From Nemertoderma westbladi (taxonomy: Eukaryota; Xenacoelomorpha; Nemertodermatida; Nemertodermatidae): DNA of 64,000 bases. A model generated the notes under the pieces. The model was given only the letters and a program-made list of their open reading frames with translations, was not told the origin of the DNA and did not search any database. Below, piece after piece: positions 11,353 through 22,804 of the stretch (position 1 is the stretch's first letter; the number at the start of each line of letters is the position of its first letter). The translations under genes and the position numbers were made by a program. Location: positions 1 to 64,000 of the forward strand of contig JAUCBJ010006816.1 in NCBI GenBank assembly GCA_032718475.1. The letters run 5' to 3'.

Positions 11353-12950
11353 ATTTACCTCAGTTAACCTAAAACTAAAATAATGTAGATTTTAATAAAC
11401 ATTATTTTTGTTTGAACATATTTTATGTACTGTACGGTTAGACTTTCAAGTTCCCATGTCTTCATCGGGCAGTTATCGCCGTTGCTTAAGTAGAAATTAT
11501 ACACACAGACAGACTTTAAAGTTCCCCTGTCTGCCGCTAGGCGGGCGAAATGACAGAATCGTAGAAGTAGCTGTGTAATTATGGAACCAACCATCAGATT
11601 CCATCTGAAATTTGGTAGGAGTGAACAAGGAGAATTGCATAATTATAAATTCTATGCCTAGACGGACTTTTATAGTTCTTATGGTCGTTATTCGTTACTA
11701 TGTTCTAGCTCTAAAGAGCCTTGTCCATAAATATCTCCATGGCGCTACAGTATGGCCCTACCCTAGGTAAGATCAATTTGGATGCAAAAGGCCACTGTAA
11801 AAGATGTATATTTGTGGCCCTAATGTAAATCATCTCATTCTTTATGATAGTAAAGGTGGCCCTTTTCCCGTTCATTTAATTTATTAAATCAATTTTGAAT
11901 CAAATGGGCCAGTCAAACTTTCTCAAAAAATGACATGAATAGTAACATGATTTGTAAGACTTGCAATGTAATATTTACCTCAGTTAAACTAAAACTAAAA
12001 TAATGTAGATTTTAATAAACATTATTTTTGTTTGAACATATTTTATGTACTGTACGGTTAGACTTTCAAGTTCCCATGTCTTCATCGGGCAGTTATCGCC
12101 GTTGCTTAAGTAGAAATTATACACACAGACAGACTTTAAAGTTCCCCTGTCTGCCGCTAGGCGGGCGGATTGACAGAATCGTAGAAGTAGCTGTGTAATT
12201 ATAGAACCAACCATCAGATTCCATCTGAAATTTGGTAGGAGTGAACAAGGAGAATTGCATAATTATAAATTCTATGCCTAGACGGACTTTTATAGTTCTT
12301 ATGGTCGTTATTCGTTACTATGTTCTAGCTCTAAAGAGCCTTGTCCATAAATATCTCCATGGCGCTACAGTATGGCCCTACCCTAATGCTGTTAAGCTCA
12401 TTGTATTTCATTCTGGCCCTTTTTCATCTCAGTCATCTCAGATCAATTTGGATGCAAAAGGCCACTGTAAAAGATGTATATTTGTGGCCCTAATGTAAAT
12501 CATCTCATTCTTTATGATAGTAAAGGTGGCCCTTTTCCCGTTCATTTAATTTAATAAATCAATTTTGAAACAAATGGGCCAGTCAAACTTTCTCAAAAAA
12601 TGACATGAATAGTAATATGAATTGTAAGACTTGCAATGTAATTACCACAGTTAACCAAACTAAAATAATAAAAGTTTTAATAATGCATTATTTTTGTTTG
12701 AACATAATTTTATGTATGGTTGATATATCTTCTTGAAATTTGGTAAGAGTGACCTACACCTACAAGCATTGCTTATTTAGAAATTCTAAATTCAGACAGA
12801 CTTTAAAGTTCCCCTGTCTGCCGCTAGGGGGGGGGGCGAATTGACAGAATCGTAAAGGTACTGTAGCTGTGTAATTGTAGAACCAACCATCAGATTCCAT
12901 CTGAAATTTGGTAGGAGTGACCTAGGAGCATTGCATAATTAGAAATTATT
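11353..12950. repeat. second array of the 673-bp repeat, with internal deletions
   Basis: The units match those at 6866-8836, but the spacing between equivalent points (11364 and 11984) is 620 bp because part of the unit is deleted at about 11766. A short deletion or rearrangement is also present at 12432-12440. The right edge (12650-12950) is a diverged copy resembling the left edge of the first array. Confidence 0.85.
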
Positions 12951-13092
12951 GGTGAGTTTGTCGCCGAGGCTACTCTACGGGGTCGAAAGAAGTCAACAAA
13001 GCGGGCCATCACAGCTCAGATCCGCGAACGCGAAATAACTACACTTGATCCCGACACAGGGGATGTGAATTGGTGCTACAAAATAATTATTT

Positions 13093-13225
13093 ATTACATG
13101 GTAAAAAAAGTAGAATTTTTTTTCATTATTCTCAAGGCATTTTATTTACCGAGCGCCAGCGAGGTTAATAAAGGGTCGAGAGAATATTGAAAAAAAAATG
13201 TTCTACGTCATTTTCCCCATGTAAT
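13093..13225. repeat. fold-back element
   Basis: The ends ATTACATGG and CCATGTAAT are inverted copies. The pairing continues inwards with interruptions through A/T-rich arms to a centre ACCGAGCGCCAGCGAGG. There is no open frame. It resembles the fold-back at 4213-4308 in its centre. Confidence 0.5.
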
Positions 13226-13717
13226 ACGTAATTGTATTCTTAAATTGGTACTTTTTTGTTGCTTAATTCGTTAATAAAATATAGAGCGATATAGTGCTAC
13301 AAAATAAATTTAACTGTATTATTTTACTATTTTGCTTCCATTGTTACTGCGATTCAAATTATTGTACTCTTCAACTCCTGATGCTGCCTTATTCAATGTT
13401 AAAATGATTTTGTGTTCTCGAATATTTTGTGGAAATATTTCACTGTTGGGTAGCTATTTGTATATTAGTTATATTTATTTATTAGTTATATTTGTATATT
13501 TGTATATTAGTTGTTTTAGCTTTTAGATACTCCGTTTAATATAGTCAGTTGTTTTAGCTTTTAGATACTCTGTTGAAAAGTCAGTTGTTTTAGCTATTAG
13601 ATACTCCGTTTAATATAGTCAGTTGTTCAATACTCCGTTTTATATGCGGGTCTCGGTCTACGGTTAAGCGGTGCGGTTGGTGAATGCTGGGTGAACCTAG
13701 CTTTTGTTAGCTTTTAA

Positions 13718-14798
13718 CCCTTTCAGTACCTAACTGGAAATTATTCAAATCCCCAAGTGCCCAAGTCTAATTCATGAATTTCTGAAGTCTGTCTGTCTTT
13801 CTGTCAGTTTGTCTGTCAAGACTTTAGAAATAGTAAAATCTACTAACATTCTCCCTATAGGGGTTTCCTGCTCAAGGATTTCATTTCCGCTGTCAGTTTT
13901 CACTTTTGACCCTATCCAGACTGTCTGTCAGTCTGTCTGTCGGTCTATCTGTCAGTCTGTCCGTCAAAAATATAAGGAATCGCATTAGCTAATTAAAATT
14001 CTCGCTAAGGGGGTTTTCCTGGTCAAGGATTTCATTTCCGAGGTCAGTTTTAACTTTTCACCCCATCCAGTCTGTCTGTCGGTCTGTCTGTCGGTCAGTC
14101 TGTCCGTCAAAAATATAAGGAATTACATTAGCTAATTAAAATTATCGCTATGGGGGTTTTCCTGGTCAAGGATTTCATTTCCGAGGTCAGTTTTAACTTT
14201 TCACCATATCCAGTCTGTCTGTCGGTCTGTCTGTCGGTCAGTCTGTCCGTCAAAAATATAAGGAATTACATTAGCTAATTAAAATTATCGCTATGGGGGT
14301 TTTCCTGGTCAAGGATTTCATTTCCGCTGTCAGTTTTCACTTTTTACCCTATCCAGACAGTCTGTCGGTCTGTCTGTCGACTGTCTGTCAGTCTGTCCGT
14401 CAAAAATATAAGGAATCACGTTAGCTAATTAAAATTATCGCTATGGGGGTTTTCCTGGTCAAGGATGTCATTTCCGCTGCCAGTTTTCACTTTTGACCCT
14501 ATCCAGACCGTCTGTCGGTCTGGTCTGACGGTCAGTCTGTCAAATTTGAAAACTAACAACAGGGTTTACCTTATTGCTGCAGCCTGGCAGTCTGTAAGCA
14601 GGTCTGCAGTAGGCGTACCGTAGTTAAATTACAGTAGATACAAGCTGAAATGCGCCGCTAACATATAGAAAGAAGCATGTACTTAATGGTCCAGCAACAT
14701 TTTCCCTTCTTAGAAATCGAATAAATGTCACGGAACAGACGTATGTGTCAAGGCGCTCTACCCATGGATCAGACGTATGTGCCATGGTACCGAAAGGG
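13718..14798. mobile_element. possible piggyBac-like non-autonomous element carrying a tandem array
   Basis: The left end reads TTAA followed by CCCTTTCAGTACC. The right end reads GGTACCGAAAGGG, an inverted match over 13 bp with one mismatch. The right-hand TTAA is not intact (TGAA). The body holds about six tandem units of about 135 bp (13780-14540) with runs of CTGT/CGGT, related to 9660-10215. No transposase is seen. Confidence 0.4.
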
Positions 14799-14917
14799 TG
14801 AATGCTAACAAGCTAACCTTTGTATCAATAAATTAAATAAATAACTAAATAGAAAATAATATTTACAATAAACAAGAAAGTTCTAAGATTTAGTTCTATA
14901 GAATGAACCACATGACA

Positions 14918-14940
14918 CCCCCCCCCCCCCCCCCCCCCCC
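14918..14940. repeat. poly-C tract
   Basis: A run of about 22 C. Confidence 0.85.
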
Positions 14941-15249
14941 AAAGTGCAAAAACAGCAGTTTTGTCACAAATTTATATCTAGACCCTCTTCCTCATTAATC
15001 GTGATGACATTTATAAATCTATAAATATTTATAAAAATATCTTGCCATCGTAAATTGGTGGCCTATTTAGTTCTCTAGCATTGTCCACATGACACCACCA
15101 CCACCACCCCAGTAATAATTAGAACCAGTCATTCGATTCATCTGATATTTGGTAGGAGTGGTAAGTCTCGTGCTGCGCGAATACTCCAGCCCGTATGTGC
15201 AAGATAAGGTTGATATCGACTTCGACTAATACCGCTAATTAATATTTTT

Positions 15250-15640
15250 TTCAGTTAATTTGATTAGGTACTAATCAATTTGGATTGGAATCGGGCCGTT
15301 TTAATCAATGTATATTTATGGCCCTAATGTTGTTAATCTCATTCTTTATGATAGTAAAAATGGCCCCTTCTTCGGGTCATTTTATTTAATAAATCAATTT
15401 TGAAACAAGTGGGCCACTCAAATTCTCAGCTCAGTTTATTTGTAGGATCAAATTGGATTCAAAAGGGCCACTGTATAATGGCCCTAATGTTATTTATCTC
15501 ATTTTCAGTTCGGCCCGTTTCCTTCTCAACTAATTTGATAAATTTCATATGAAGTCAGATCAAATAGGGCCTGTTATGGCCCTTTCTTTCTTCACTATAT
15601 AGTAAGCTCAGTTCGGGCCAATGATATATTATTCCAGACA
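15250..15640. repeat. diverged copies of the GGGCCA-rich repeat
   Basis: Blocks such as GATCAATTTGGAT and GTGGCCCTAATGT resemble the second half of the 673-bp unit but with many differences, and two partial copies follow one another. Confidence 0.5.
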
Positions 15641-16282
15641 GTAAGAGGGCCAATTTTGGCAAATTTTGGCCCTTTTGACTTTTTTGGCCCTAATTCCATT
15701 TTATACATTTTGGTAAGTGGCCCGAAAATTGTGTTTTCATTTAGTAATAAAATGAAGGTGCATAACTTTTTAGAGGAAGGATATACACAAAGGGCCATAG
15801 TTAATAAGGTAGTTCCGTGCCCAGGTCACCGGGGTAAACAAATGTGGTGGGGGAGTTGCGAAGTAGCAGTAGGCCTATCTGTCTGTCAGGCAATTAATAA
15901 TAAATACAACCTATTGCTTATGTGGTAACCATGATGGCGTGCGTGACTTTACAGTTACGCCGTCGGGACATTACATAAATAATAATACACCAATAGAATA
16001 CTAAATGTACAGATCAATACAATACTGTAATGTCCTCTAAAGTTGTAAAGTGCTAAATAACAACTCGCTGTTAATACTAACGGCGTTGAGTAATGTTACA
16101 ATTTTGGACTAAAATAAATAAACAATTTTCTAGAATATCTTGATGTTATGGATTGTATCCATAAGAACATTTAATATAAACCAGAACAAAATATACGATA
16201 TTCTAGAAGATTTTGTTGACATAAATACTATTAAATATAATAATAGGACGTTTGTGGCAAATCTTTGAAAAAATACCATCCT

Positions 16283-16440
16283 TCACCCTATTAAACCCGG
16301 GGTAGATCAATATGATACCCCCCCCCCCCCCCCCCCCCCCCCCCCGTGGTATTTTGTTAGAAATTTAAACAAACGCAATTGGGAATCTGAAATTTTATGA
16401 CATTTCCAACAAATGTATTGTCTTTCTAAAAGTGACAAAC
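16283..16440. mobile_element. fragment of the piggyBac-like element of 1160-2660
   Basis: The order CCCTATTAAACC, then TCAATATGA, then a 28-C run, then GTGGT and AACGCAATTGGGAATCTGAA is the same as in the left part of the element at 1160-2660. Only the left end is present. Confidence 0.6.
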
Positions 16441-17241
16441 GGATTTACGGATGACTTGTCTTTACCGTTCCTGAGGACAATTTTTTTAAATTGCTAATTA
16501 TTTACACAAAATACTCAATGATACAAGGTGGGCAACAGTCGTATTATTAAATCACAATAAAATTCCCTATCAAAATCACCCCAAACATTTACTACATACT
16601 CCCAGGTAAGGTTCACTGAAAAAAACGGCAAATATCTGCCGGACTCATAGCACAACAACAAAAACTCTAGGATACCATAAAATTGAAATTTCTCAGAAGT
16701 TTAAATGGTTGTTTTAGAGCAATAAACCCCGGTAATAGGTGTTATCATGGTCAAAAACATTGGTCAAAAGTGGGAACACATATCTCAGTAATACGTCTGT
16801 CAATGTGGAAAAACATTGTTAATGATGAAACCCGATCCCCTTCAGAGCTCATCAACAAAGTAAAATATGGTCGGACCAAGATCATCGCATATATACATAT
16901 ATACGATGGCCTTGGTTGAACTGGTTCAAAAGAGGCATCGTTTTATATTATTATTCATAATAACAAATATACAGCAAAATAATAATTAAAATATGTACAA
17001 AAGTTATTATATTTATTGAACGTACAGATCACTTAGATCTGTTATGTTACCTGTAGATCACTTTAATACAATCAATTGTTTGCAGTAAGTCAACAAATAT
17101 GTCTAAAAATTAAATATATTTACGTTAGTTGCGTTCCACAGATACTTTGTGAAGAATTATTCCATCAAATGTTCATACAAGAATACTGGACAGAATTCAT
17201 ACAAGTTTACTGAATTAACAGATCAACTTTTCTTGGATTCT
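16441..17241. other. non-coding stretch downstream of the tetraspanin gene
   Basis: AT-rich. It probably includes the 3' untranslated region of the tetraspanin (minus strand) close to 17241. No other gene is recognised. Confidence 0.4.
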
Positions 17242-17673
17242 CTAAGCAGCCGAATTCGTTCCGAAACGTTGTTGGTGATAACGAATCGAGTAAATAATAT
17301 CCGATGAGAAATAAATGGCGAGTAGATGGATAAACGATATGACGACCAAACCTGAACACAAAGCGACGAGATTCGTTCGGAACCAACGAGCCAAGGCAGT
17401 GAAGCACCCCTGTTGGAAGATGAAATCGGCACCGGTAGTGACACCAAGTTTACGATTCTCAGGCAGTCGGGATTCGCGACCACATTGGGTGTTTATCGCT
17501 TTCTTCACATCCTCATCCTCGCCTTCTTGGGCTAGTGCTAGTCGAGTCGACTCGCAACAGGAGAACGGAACTCCGCACCGTTCCGGATTGCCGTGCTCTT
17601 CCCCGTCGCAGTTGAAGTAAACGTTGGAATCCCAATCGTCCATGCTATCAACGCCGCAACACTCGAAACTTTC
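17242..17673 (-). CDS. TspanC8-type tetraspanin, exon 2 (large extracellular loop and TM4)
   Basis: This is the second coding exon, 143 codons plus stop, entered through a CTCAG acceptor at 17674-17678 in phase 0. It continues exon 1 seamlessly (IIDWTQ then ESFECCG). The loop carries the CCG motif, YFNC, RCGVPFSCC, TQCG and a late Cys: eight cysteines in all, the mark of TspanC8 tetraspanins (Tspan5/10/14/15/17/33 in vertebrates). In that family the extracellular loop binds and steers the metalloprotease ADAM10 to the cell surface. A fourth membrane segment lies near the C-terminus (SGLVVISFIHLLAIYF), followed by a short cytoplasmic tail. The exact orthologue within TspanC8 cannot be decided by eye. 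Confidence 0.88.
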   Translation of the reverse strand, partial: ESFECCGVDSMDDWDSNVYFNCDGEEHGNPERCGVPFSCCESTRLALAQEGEDEDVKKAINTQCGRESRLPENRKLGVTTGADFIFQQGCFTALARWFRTNLVALCSGLVVISFIHLLAIYFSSDIIYSIRYHQQRFGTNSAA

Positions 17674-17926
17674 CTGAGGAAGAATCGTTTAAACTACCGA
17701 GACGTACAAAAAATGGGTCGTCGCAAATTATGTAACGTTATAAAATTGCCAATTTTGAAAACAAACAAAAAAACGTAAAAACACCTTAATACCAACTAGT
17801 TGACAGTACAGTAGTCGGCATTTAAAACATATTTTACTGTAGTAAGGGTAGGGGTTGGATGTTTACGATGCTCCAAAACTAAACTGTTATTAGCCAATAT
17901 TTCAACTCAAACATGTATTATCAAAT

Positions 17927-18052
17927 ATAAGAAGGTTAATTGAAGAGTTATCAAAAAGGAAAGACAGGCATCTAGCTGTTATCTTTGTTGAATTCTTCAA
18001 GGCCTTTGATTCAGTCTCTCGCACACGTATGTTCAGCATACTTTTATTATAA
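17927..18052 (+). pseudogene. LINE reverse transcriptase fragment (RTE-like)
   Basis: The plus strand can be read in one frame for about 41 codons ending in a stop. It contains IFVEFFKAFDSVSRTRMFSI, which fits the conserved aspartate-bearing block of non-LTR reverse transcriptases (usually D-F-x-K-A-F-D-S; here the first Asp is Glu). It lies in the tetraspanin intron, antisense to the gene, and is a small fossil. Confidence 0.6.
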
Positions 18053-18054
18053 AG

Positions 18055-18171
18055 GCCATGATACACCACAGGAGCGGCGGGCGGCCGCAGCGAGCGGCCG
18101 ATGTGAGCGCCGACTTTTAGTATGATACACTATAGGAGCGGCGAGCGGCAGCAGCCATTTGTGGTGTATCA
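18055..18171. mobile_element. small fold-back or MITE remnant
   Basis: ATGATACACCACAGGAGCGG appears at 18058, again in variant form at 18121, and inverted (GTGGTGTATCAT) at about 18160. GGCC precedes the left copy. The structure resembles Harbinger-type MITEs but is incomplete. Confidence 0.4.
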
Positions 18172-18652
18172 TCCCCCATAGAAAATAATGTGCAGCCGAA
18201 TCCCCCTCTGTGAACTTTGGGCTACAATTATTATTTTCAAACTTTCATCAAGTTTGTAATTAAACACAGACAAAAAAATTTAATCGCGCCGTTGTTGAAA
18301 TATAGACTTCAAACATTATTGAGACCGAAGGGACAATACCCATTTGAGTTGTAATGCACTGTCTTATATTAATAATAACAGGTAGATTAATAAAAAATTA
18401 GAAAATATATTACAATGCATATTTACTTTCATTTTGACGGCCTAGGTAGTTTAAATGATTCCGTACAATACTGTGGCCTATCTGTGATGACCCATATACT
18501 AATTCTTAAAAGTTAATATCAATATTACTTGGTAATAATATGACAAATATAAAATATTTTATTCAAAAATTAAAACAGTAGTAATGAGTACTCCAGCCAG
18601 TAGACACTAGACAGACAGGCCACAGTAAGTAGAGCCCTCTAGAGGACTGTAC

Positions 18653-19186
18653 CTGCGTCCAATCAATAATGTTCTGTAAGTTTTCGTTGTCTCTGTATTT
18701 CTCGACTGCAGTAAGAAGGGCTTTCTTCAAAGCATCACGCACTTTGTACCGAAAGGCCAAACCCAGAACACCGCACATAAACAATGTGAAGAGAGTGCAC
18801 GAGATAAGAACGCTGTAGACTTTAAGTATAACGATGTTCTCACGCAGAGCACCAATGCACCCGGTAAAACTTATAACGCAACTCAAAAATCCCACAACTA
18901 TGAAATATATGGAAGGTTGAAAAAACGCATCGAAGCTTTTAGTAACTAACTCTTTCCCTTCCGGCCTTTGCTGATGCGCCCAGATTCCCGCGAAAAGAAA
19001 ACAGGCACCAAGCAGCCAAAATATCAAGTTCATAGTGATTAAGGCGTATCTTTGGAACTTGGACCGGTTTTGGAAGGAGTCGGAGTACTTCCGTTTCGGT
19101 GGTTTCGGGCTCTGAGGTGGTCGGTTCATTGTTGTTCGCGAATCGCTTGAATTCAATGTGTCAACACGTATAGAACGAACAGGCAT
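18653..19186 (-). CDS. TspanC8-type tetraspanin, exon 1 (N-terminus to TM3)
   Basis: This is the first coding exon, 178 codons, ending CAG/GTACAG at 18653 in phase 0. With exon 2 it gives a 321-residue protein, slightly longer than usual (270-295) because of a proline-rich, basic N-terminal tail of about 40 residues. Membrane segments are at about residues 48-70, 92-113 and 118-145. The small loop holds HQQRPEGKE, and a Cys-rich juxtamembrane pattern is present. The chosen start is the ATG at 19186; ATG at residue 20 is an alternative. Several palindromic TTCTAGAA sites lie 0.4-0.9 kb upstream (19608-20052). The gene sits downstream of AK5 exon 8, on the same strand. Confidence 0.85.
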
Positions 19187-19607
19187 AAGGTCCTAGTTGC
19201 CTGGGTATGATTTCGATATATAATCCAATAATATCTCGAGATAATAAACAGCTATTTTTGGATATTATATAGGATAATATCACACACTATACTAGTCAGT
19301 TTTTGATATAAAATAATGTCCTACATCATGTTTGCTTATTTTTCCCGAACAATCCAGTTTCATTTGCACCGTTTTGCACTAATTACACAATCTCCTTAAT
19401 ACAACAACCATTTTCAGTAAGTCGGAGCCCCCCAACCTCCCTAATATTTTTCAAATTTCAATCATATGCTACGAAATTTGGTATGATGAAAGTTCGACAA
19501 CTTTTCTTACTGCTGACAGAGCCGGATTTTTTAATTTCGGGAACAGTTCCGCTCGTGTCAACATTTTCGTTGTTTTTTTTCAACAAATTTTCAAGAGTAT
19601 ATTGAGT

Positions 19608-20052
19608 GTTCTAGAACTTTGAAAAAAAGTTATAAAACATTTTAATTATGAAGTTTCGAGAAAATAATCTCTTTAAAAAGGAAATTATTAAAAAAAAATT
19701 TAAATTTTATTATTTGTTATGCTATTTTGCCTGTTTTTTTTCTATTGATAAGAGTTCTAGAATATTTATTAAATGTTCTAGAACATGTACCAAATTAAAA
19801 AAGAAATATACGATGAACGTTCCAGTTGCGACAAATGTAACATAAAAATGTTGACTAGTTAACATAAAAATCACAGCTTTCTGAAAAAATATAACACCAG
19901 ATTATGTAATAAAGCTCTAGCTAGCACGGAATTATTGATACAAAAATAATAATACGGAACAACGTAATACGGTAATACAAAGTAATACGGAACCGTTAAC
20001 ATAATTTGTTGAAAATTTGAGAAATTACAAAAATATATATTAGTTCTAGAAC
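19608..20052. promoter_or_regulatory. cluster of four TTCTAGAA palindromes upstream of the tetraspanin
   Basis: GTTCTAGAA or GTTCTAGAAC occurs at 19608-19617, 19754-19762, 19775-19784 and 20043-20052. TTCnnGAA is the core spacing of heat-shock elements, and the cluster lies 0.4-0.9 kb upstream of the tetraspanin start. The same palindrome occurs singly elsewhere in this AT-rich window, so a regulatory role is only a suggestion. Confidence 0.25.
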
Positions 20053-20297
20053 ATATTGTATTTTAAATTAATAGCTAACATGACATAGTACAATTCTAAA
20101 CGGTAGCAACAATTATCAGCTTGTATAAAAAAATGGCGGCTGGCACCTTAAAGAAAAAAATGCCGATAATAATTACTGTACTAATTACTTAACGACTTCG
20201 TAATGTTAAAAAAAGGTTTAATTTTAAAAACGTTATCTCAAAACTTTCTCAATCAAAAATGTGTTTCACTGTGAGTTATATGTAGTGTACAGAATAC

Positions 20298-20783
20298 AGA
20301 TACACTACACCACCAGTAGTGTACAGATACACTACACCACCAGTAGTGTACAGATACACTACACCACCAGTAGTGTACAGATACACTACACCACCAGTAG
20401 TGTACAGATACACTACACCACCAGTAGTGTACAGATACACTACACCACCAGTAGTGTACAGATACACTACACCACCAGTAGTGTACAGATACACTACACC
20501 ACCAGTAGTGTACAGATACACTACACCACCAGTAGTGTACAGATACACTACACCACCAGTAGTGTACAGATACACTACACCACCAGTAGTGTACAGATAC
20601 ACTACACCACCAGTAGTGTACAGATACACTACACCACCAGTAGTGTACAGATACACTACACCACCAGTAGTGTACAGATACACTACACCACCAGTAGTGT
20701 ACAGATACACTACACCACCAGTAGTGTACAGATACACTACACCACCAGTAGTGTACAGATACACTACACCACCAGTAGTGTAC
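20298..20783. repeat. 27-bp palindromic minisatellite, 18 copies
   Basis: The unit AGATACACTACACCACCAGT plus AGTGTAC repeats 18 times with no visible variation. Each unit can pair internally: GTAGTGTA against TACACTAC with loop CAGA, and ACTAC against GTAGT with loop ACCACCA. Because 27 is a multiple of three, several frames are open throughout on both strands; these are artefacts of the repeat, not genes. Confidence 0.95.
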
Positions 20784-20862
20784 AGCAAAATAACATTTTT
20801 TTGTAATTCTTAAAATATGTTTAATAACTATGGTTTTTATTCTAGAACATTTTAATACATCA

Positions 20863-21215
20863 TTTAGTACAATCATGTCTGATGAATGGTCTGCTTATTG
20901 CGGCCAAGAGTCGGAATTACCAACAAGCGAGACCCATGGAAATGCCACGATGGGAGTGGTAATTACAAACATTTGTTGGTAAACCACAGTAAAAAAGGAA
21001 AAAGGCGCTTTGTTAACAAAGATTGAGGGGCAAACACCCAAAGAATTGAGTGCATCTGGGCGCATACAAAGTTAAATATAATGCGAACAAAGAAAGGCAC
21101 AACTGAAAAGCTACTGAAGTTCCGATGGAGGGGTCTTAATAAACATAATCCATTTCATGGATTAATTAATACAACTAATCAAGAACAATTACTAGACTTA
21201 ATTAACTTATTTTAA
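20863..21215 (+). pseudogene. Merlin / IS1016-like (ISXO2-type) transposase remnant
   Basis: The plus strand encodes IMSDEWSAYC, then after a frame change VNHSKKGKRRFVNKD, an in-frame TGA, and GANTQRIECIWAHTKL, ending LLDLINLF before TAA. The order DEW-AY, then VNHS, then G-x-x-T-Q-x-I-E-x-x-W is the C-terminal catalytic part of ISXO2/IS1016-type DDE transposases, which in animals are the Merlin transposons. The N-terminal part is missing. It is a fossil with at least one frameshift and one stop. Confidence 0.7.
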
Positions 21216-21639
21216 TTTATGCTAATATTGTAATATGAAATCATAATAATAATATAAAATTCTGTACGAATAAATACGAGTAACCAAAAACTGATGGCAG
21301 TTTAGAATTAAATGCCAGTAAACAAGGTACCGGTACTAGTATAACGTAGTATATAATAGTATGTGTAAACAATTCACTATTCCAGAAAATTGTTATAATA
21401 TTGTCATGGAGACAATGAGACTGTATTATTTAGTACGCCATAATTTACCGCACCGGCCCACATGTGAAGAATACCAGAGTGTTACGCACCATGGTAAATA
21501 TGGACTTTTACTTTAACTGGTACTTTTAATTGGTAATTTATAATAATTTTTTTTTAACATATTTAGTATATTTAATCAATTATTATTTGAGAAGTAATGT
21601 TCAAGATATTTTACTCTCAACTCTGAGTAAGCAATGAAA

Positions 21640-22390
21640 CTCATCTTCTATACTATTGTTATTATTATTGCAATTTGACAAAATCGGTTAGAGCGTTCTA
21701 CATTGTACCAACGACCACGCTCAACTTCTAACTGATGAGATGAACACCGAATCTGTGAGATGCGTTTGCGCAGTATTATGTGATTACGGAATGTATCAAG
21801 GTACGGTATTGCACCAAAATGTGAAACAAAATAAAGGTTACCCTTCGAGCTATTACCAATTTCACTCCACCACAATTGTTTGTATTGGTCCTGTAGCGGC
21901 AATTTGATTTTCGAAATAAAATGTCTTGCCGGCACATCAACTGATTGCTGATCCCAAACATAGTTGTAACCAGTGGTGTATAAAATATCACGAATATTTG
22001 ACACCCAATTTTTAACTAGATTGTTGATTGACAGGTCATTGTACAAAACAGTGTATGCAACTTTCGGTAATCTATCGCTATTCATATTCAGTACCTTTTA
22101 CCATTCTTAATTTTCTGTCAATAGATAATGGAAACGAACCGGTCTCGCCGTAAACTGCAAAATTTGGAGTAGACATTTTTACACCAAGAAAATTTTTCAA
22201 AAACTTTAGTTGAGTGCGTTCCACTTCTACTGCAGTGTGGTGTCCCCACACTTCAGCAGCGTACATTAGAATGGGTTTAATTAAAGTATCAAATAAAAAA
22301 CGACACGTAGAATAAGGAAGGTTGGGAAAATAACGACGCAGTGAGAAGAAGGCTTTGCTTGCCTTGTCGGCTAGTAGTGACTGGGCAGCA
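21640..22390 (-). pseudogene. 3' part of a non-LTR retrotransposon (LINE) ORF2
   Basis: On the minus strand, one frame from about 22385 reads ADKASKAFFSLRRYF, then LIKPILMYAAEVWG, then LKFLKNFLGVKMSTPN and VYGETGSFPL. After a frame change at about 22085 it continues to SSHQLEVERGRW. This is the region C-terminal to the reverse transcriptase domain in CR1/L2/RTE-type LINEs. Catalytic motifs are not included. The piece is 5'-truncated with a frameshift, and lies between the tetraspanin and the last recognised AK5 exon. Confidence 0.75.
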
Positions 22391-22638
22391 TTAATAATAA
22401 TTGGTAATTTAATATAACTGGTACTTTTACTTTAAGCTTGATTTCCAAAACTGGCCCATGTGAAGAATACCAGACCAGGTTTTCACTAAAAACACAGGTT
22501 ATAGAAAGGCTGAATCTACCCAAAACAATAAACGAATTAGTATGTACAGTACAGGTTATAAGACATAAAATTCCAATAAAAAGTCGACCGAAAAGTGAAA
22601 TCCTGGTATTCTTCACATGGGCGACCTTACCAACTCAC

Positions 22639-22804
22639 CTCTCTCAGACCCACTAGCGACTTCATTCCTCAGTAAATCCCCGCTAGAGATGTGATTGAAT
22701 CCGAACTTTTCAGCCAACCTCTCACACTGGGTGCCTTTGCCTGACCCGGGACCTCCAACTATGAATATGACCTTGGTAGACCACAGACTCGACTGGCTGA
22801 CACC
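22639..22804 (-). CDS. AK5: AK5 exon 8 (second kinase domain, P-loop)
   Basis: The exon is entered after a GCAG acceptor in phase 0 and leaves at GAG/GTGAG in phase 1 (166 nt). It encodes KVIFIVGGPGSGKGTQCERL and GFNHISSGDLLRNE, the ATP-binding loop and AMP-binding helix of adenylate kinases. The LID and the second DGYPR-type motif should follow in the next exon, which was not found between here and the left end of the window. Confidence 0.9.

Noticed and set aside
20298-20783. CRISPR-like array or repeat-protein genes
   Set aside because: Units are contiguous with no unique spacers, the genome is animal, and the long frames on both strands only reflect the 27-bp period.
21730-21760. A second hammerhead-like string (CTGATGA followed by CCGAATC)
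   Set aside because: GAAA is not present and neither stem I nor stem II can pair; it is inside a LINE fragment.
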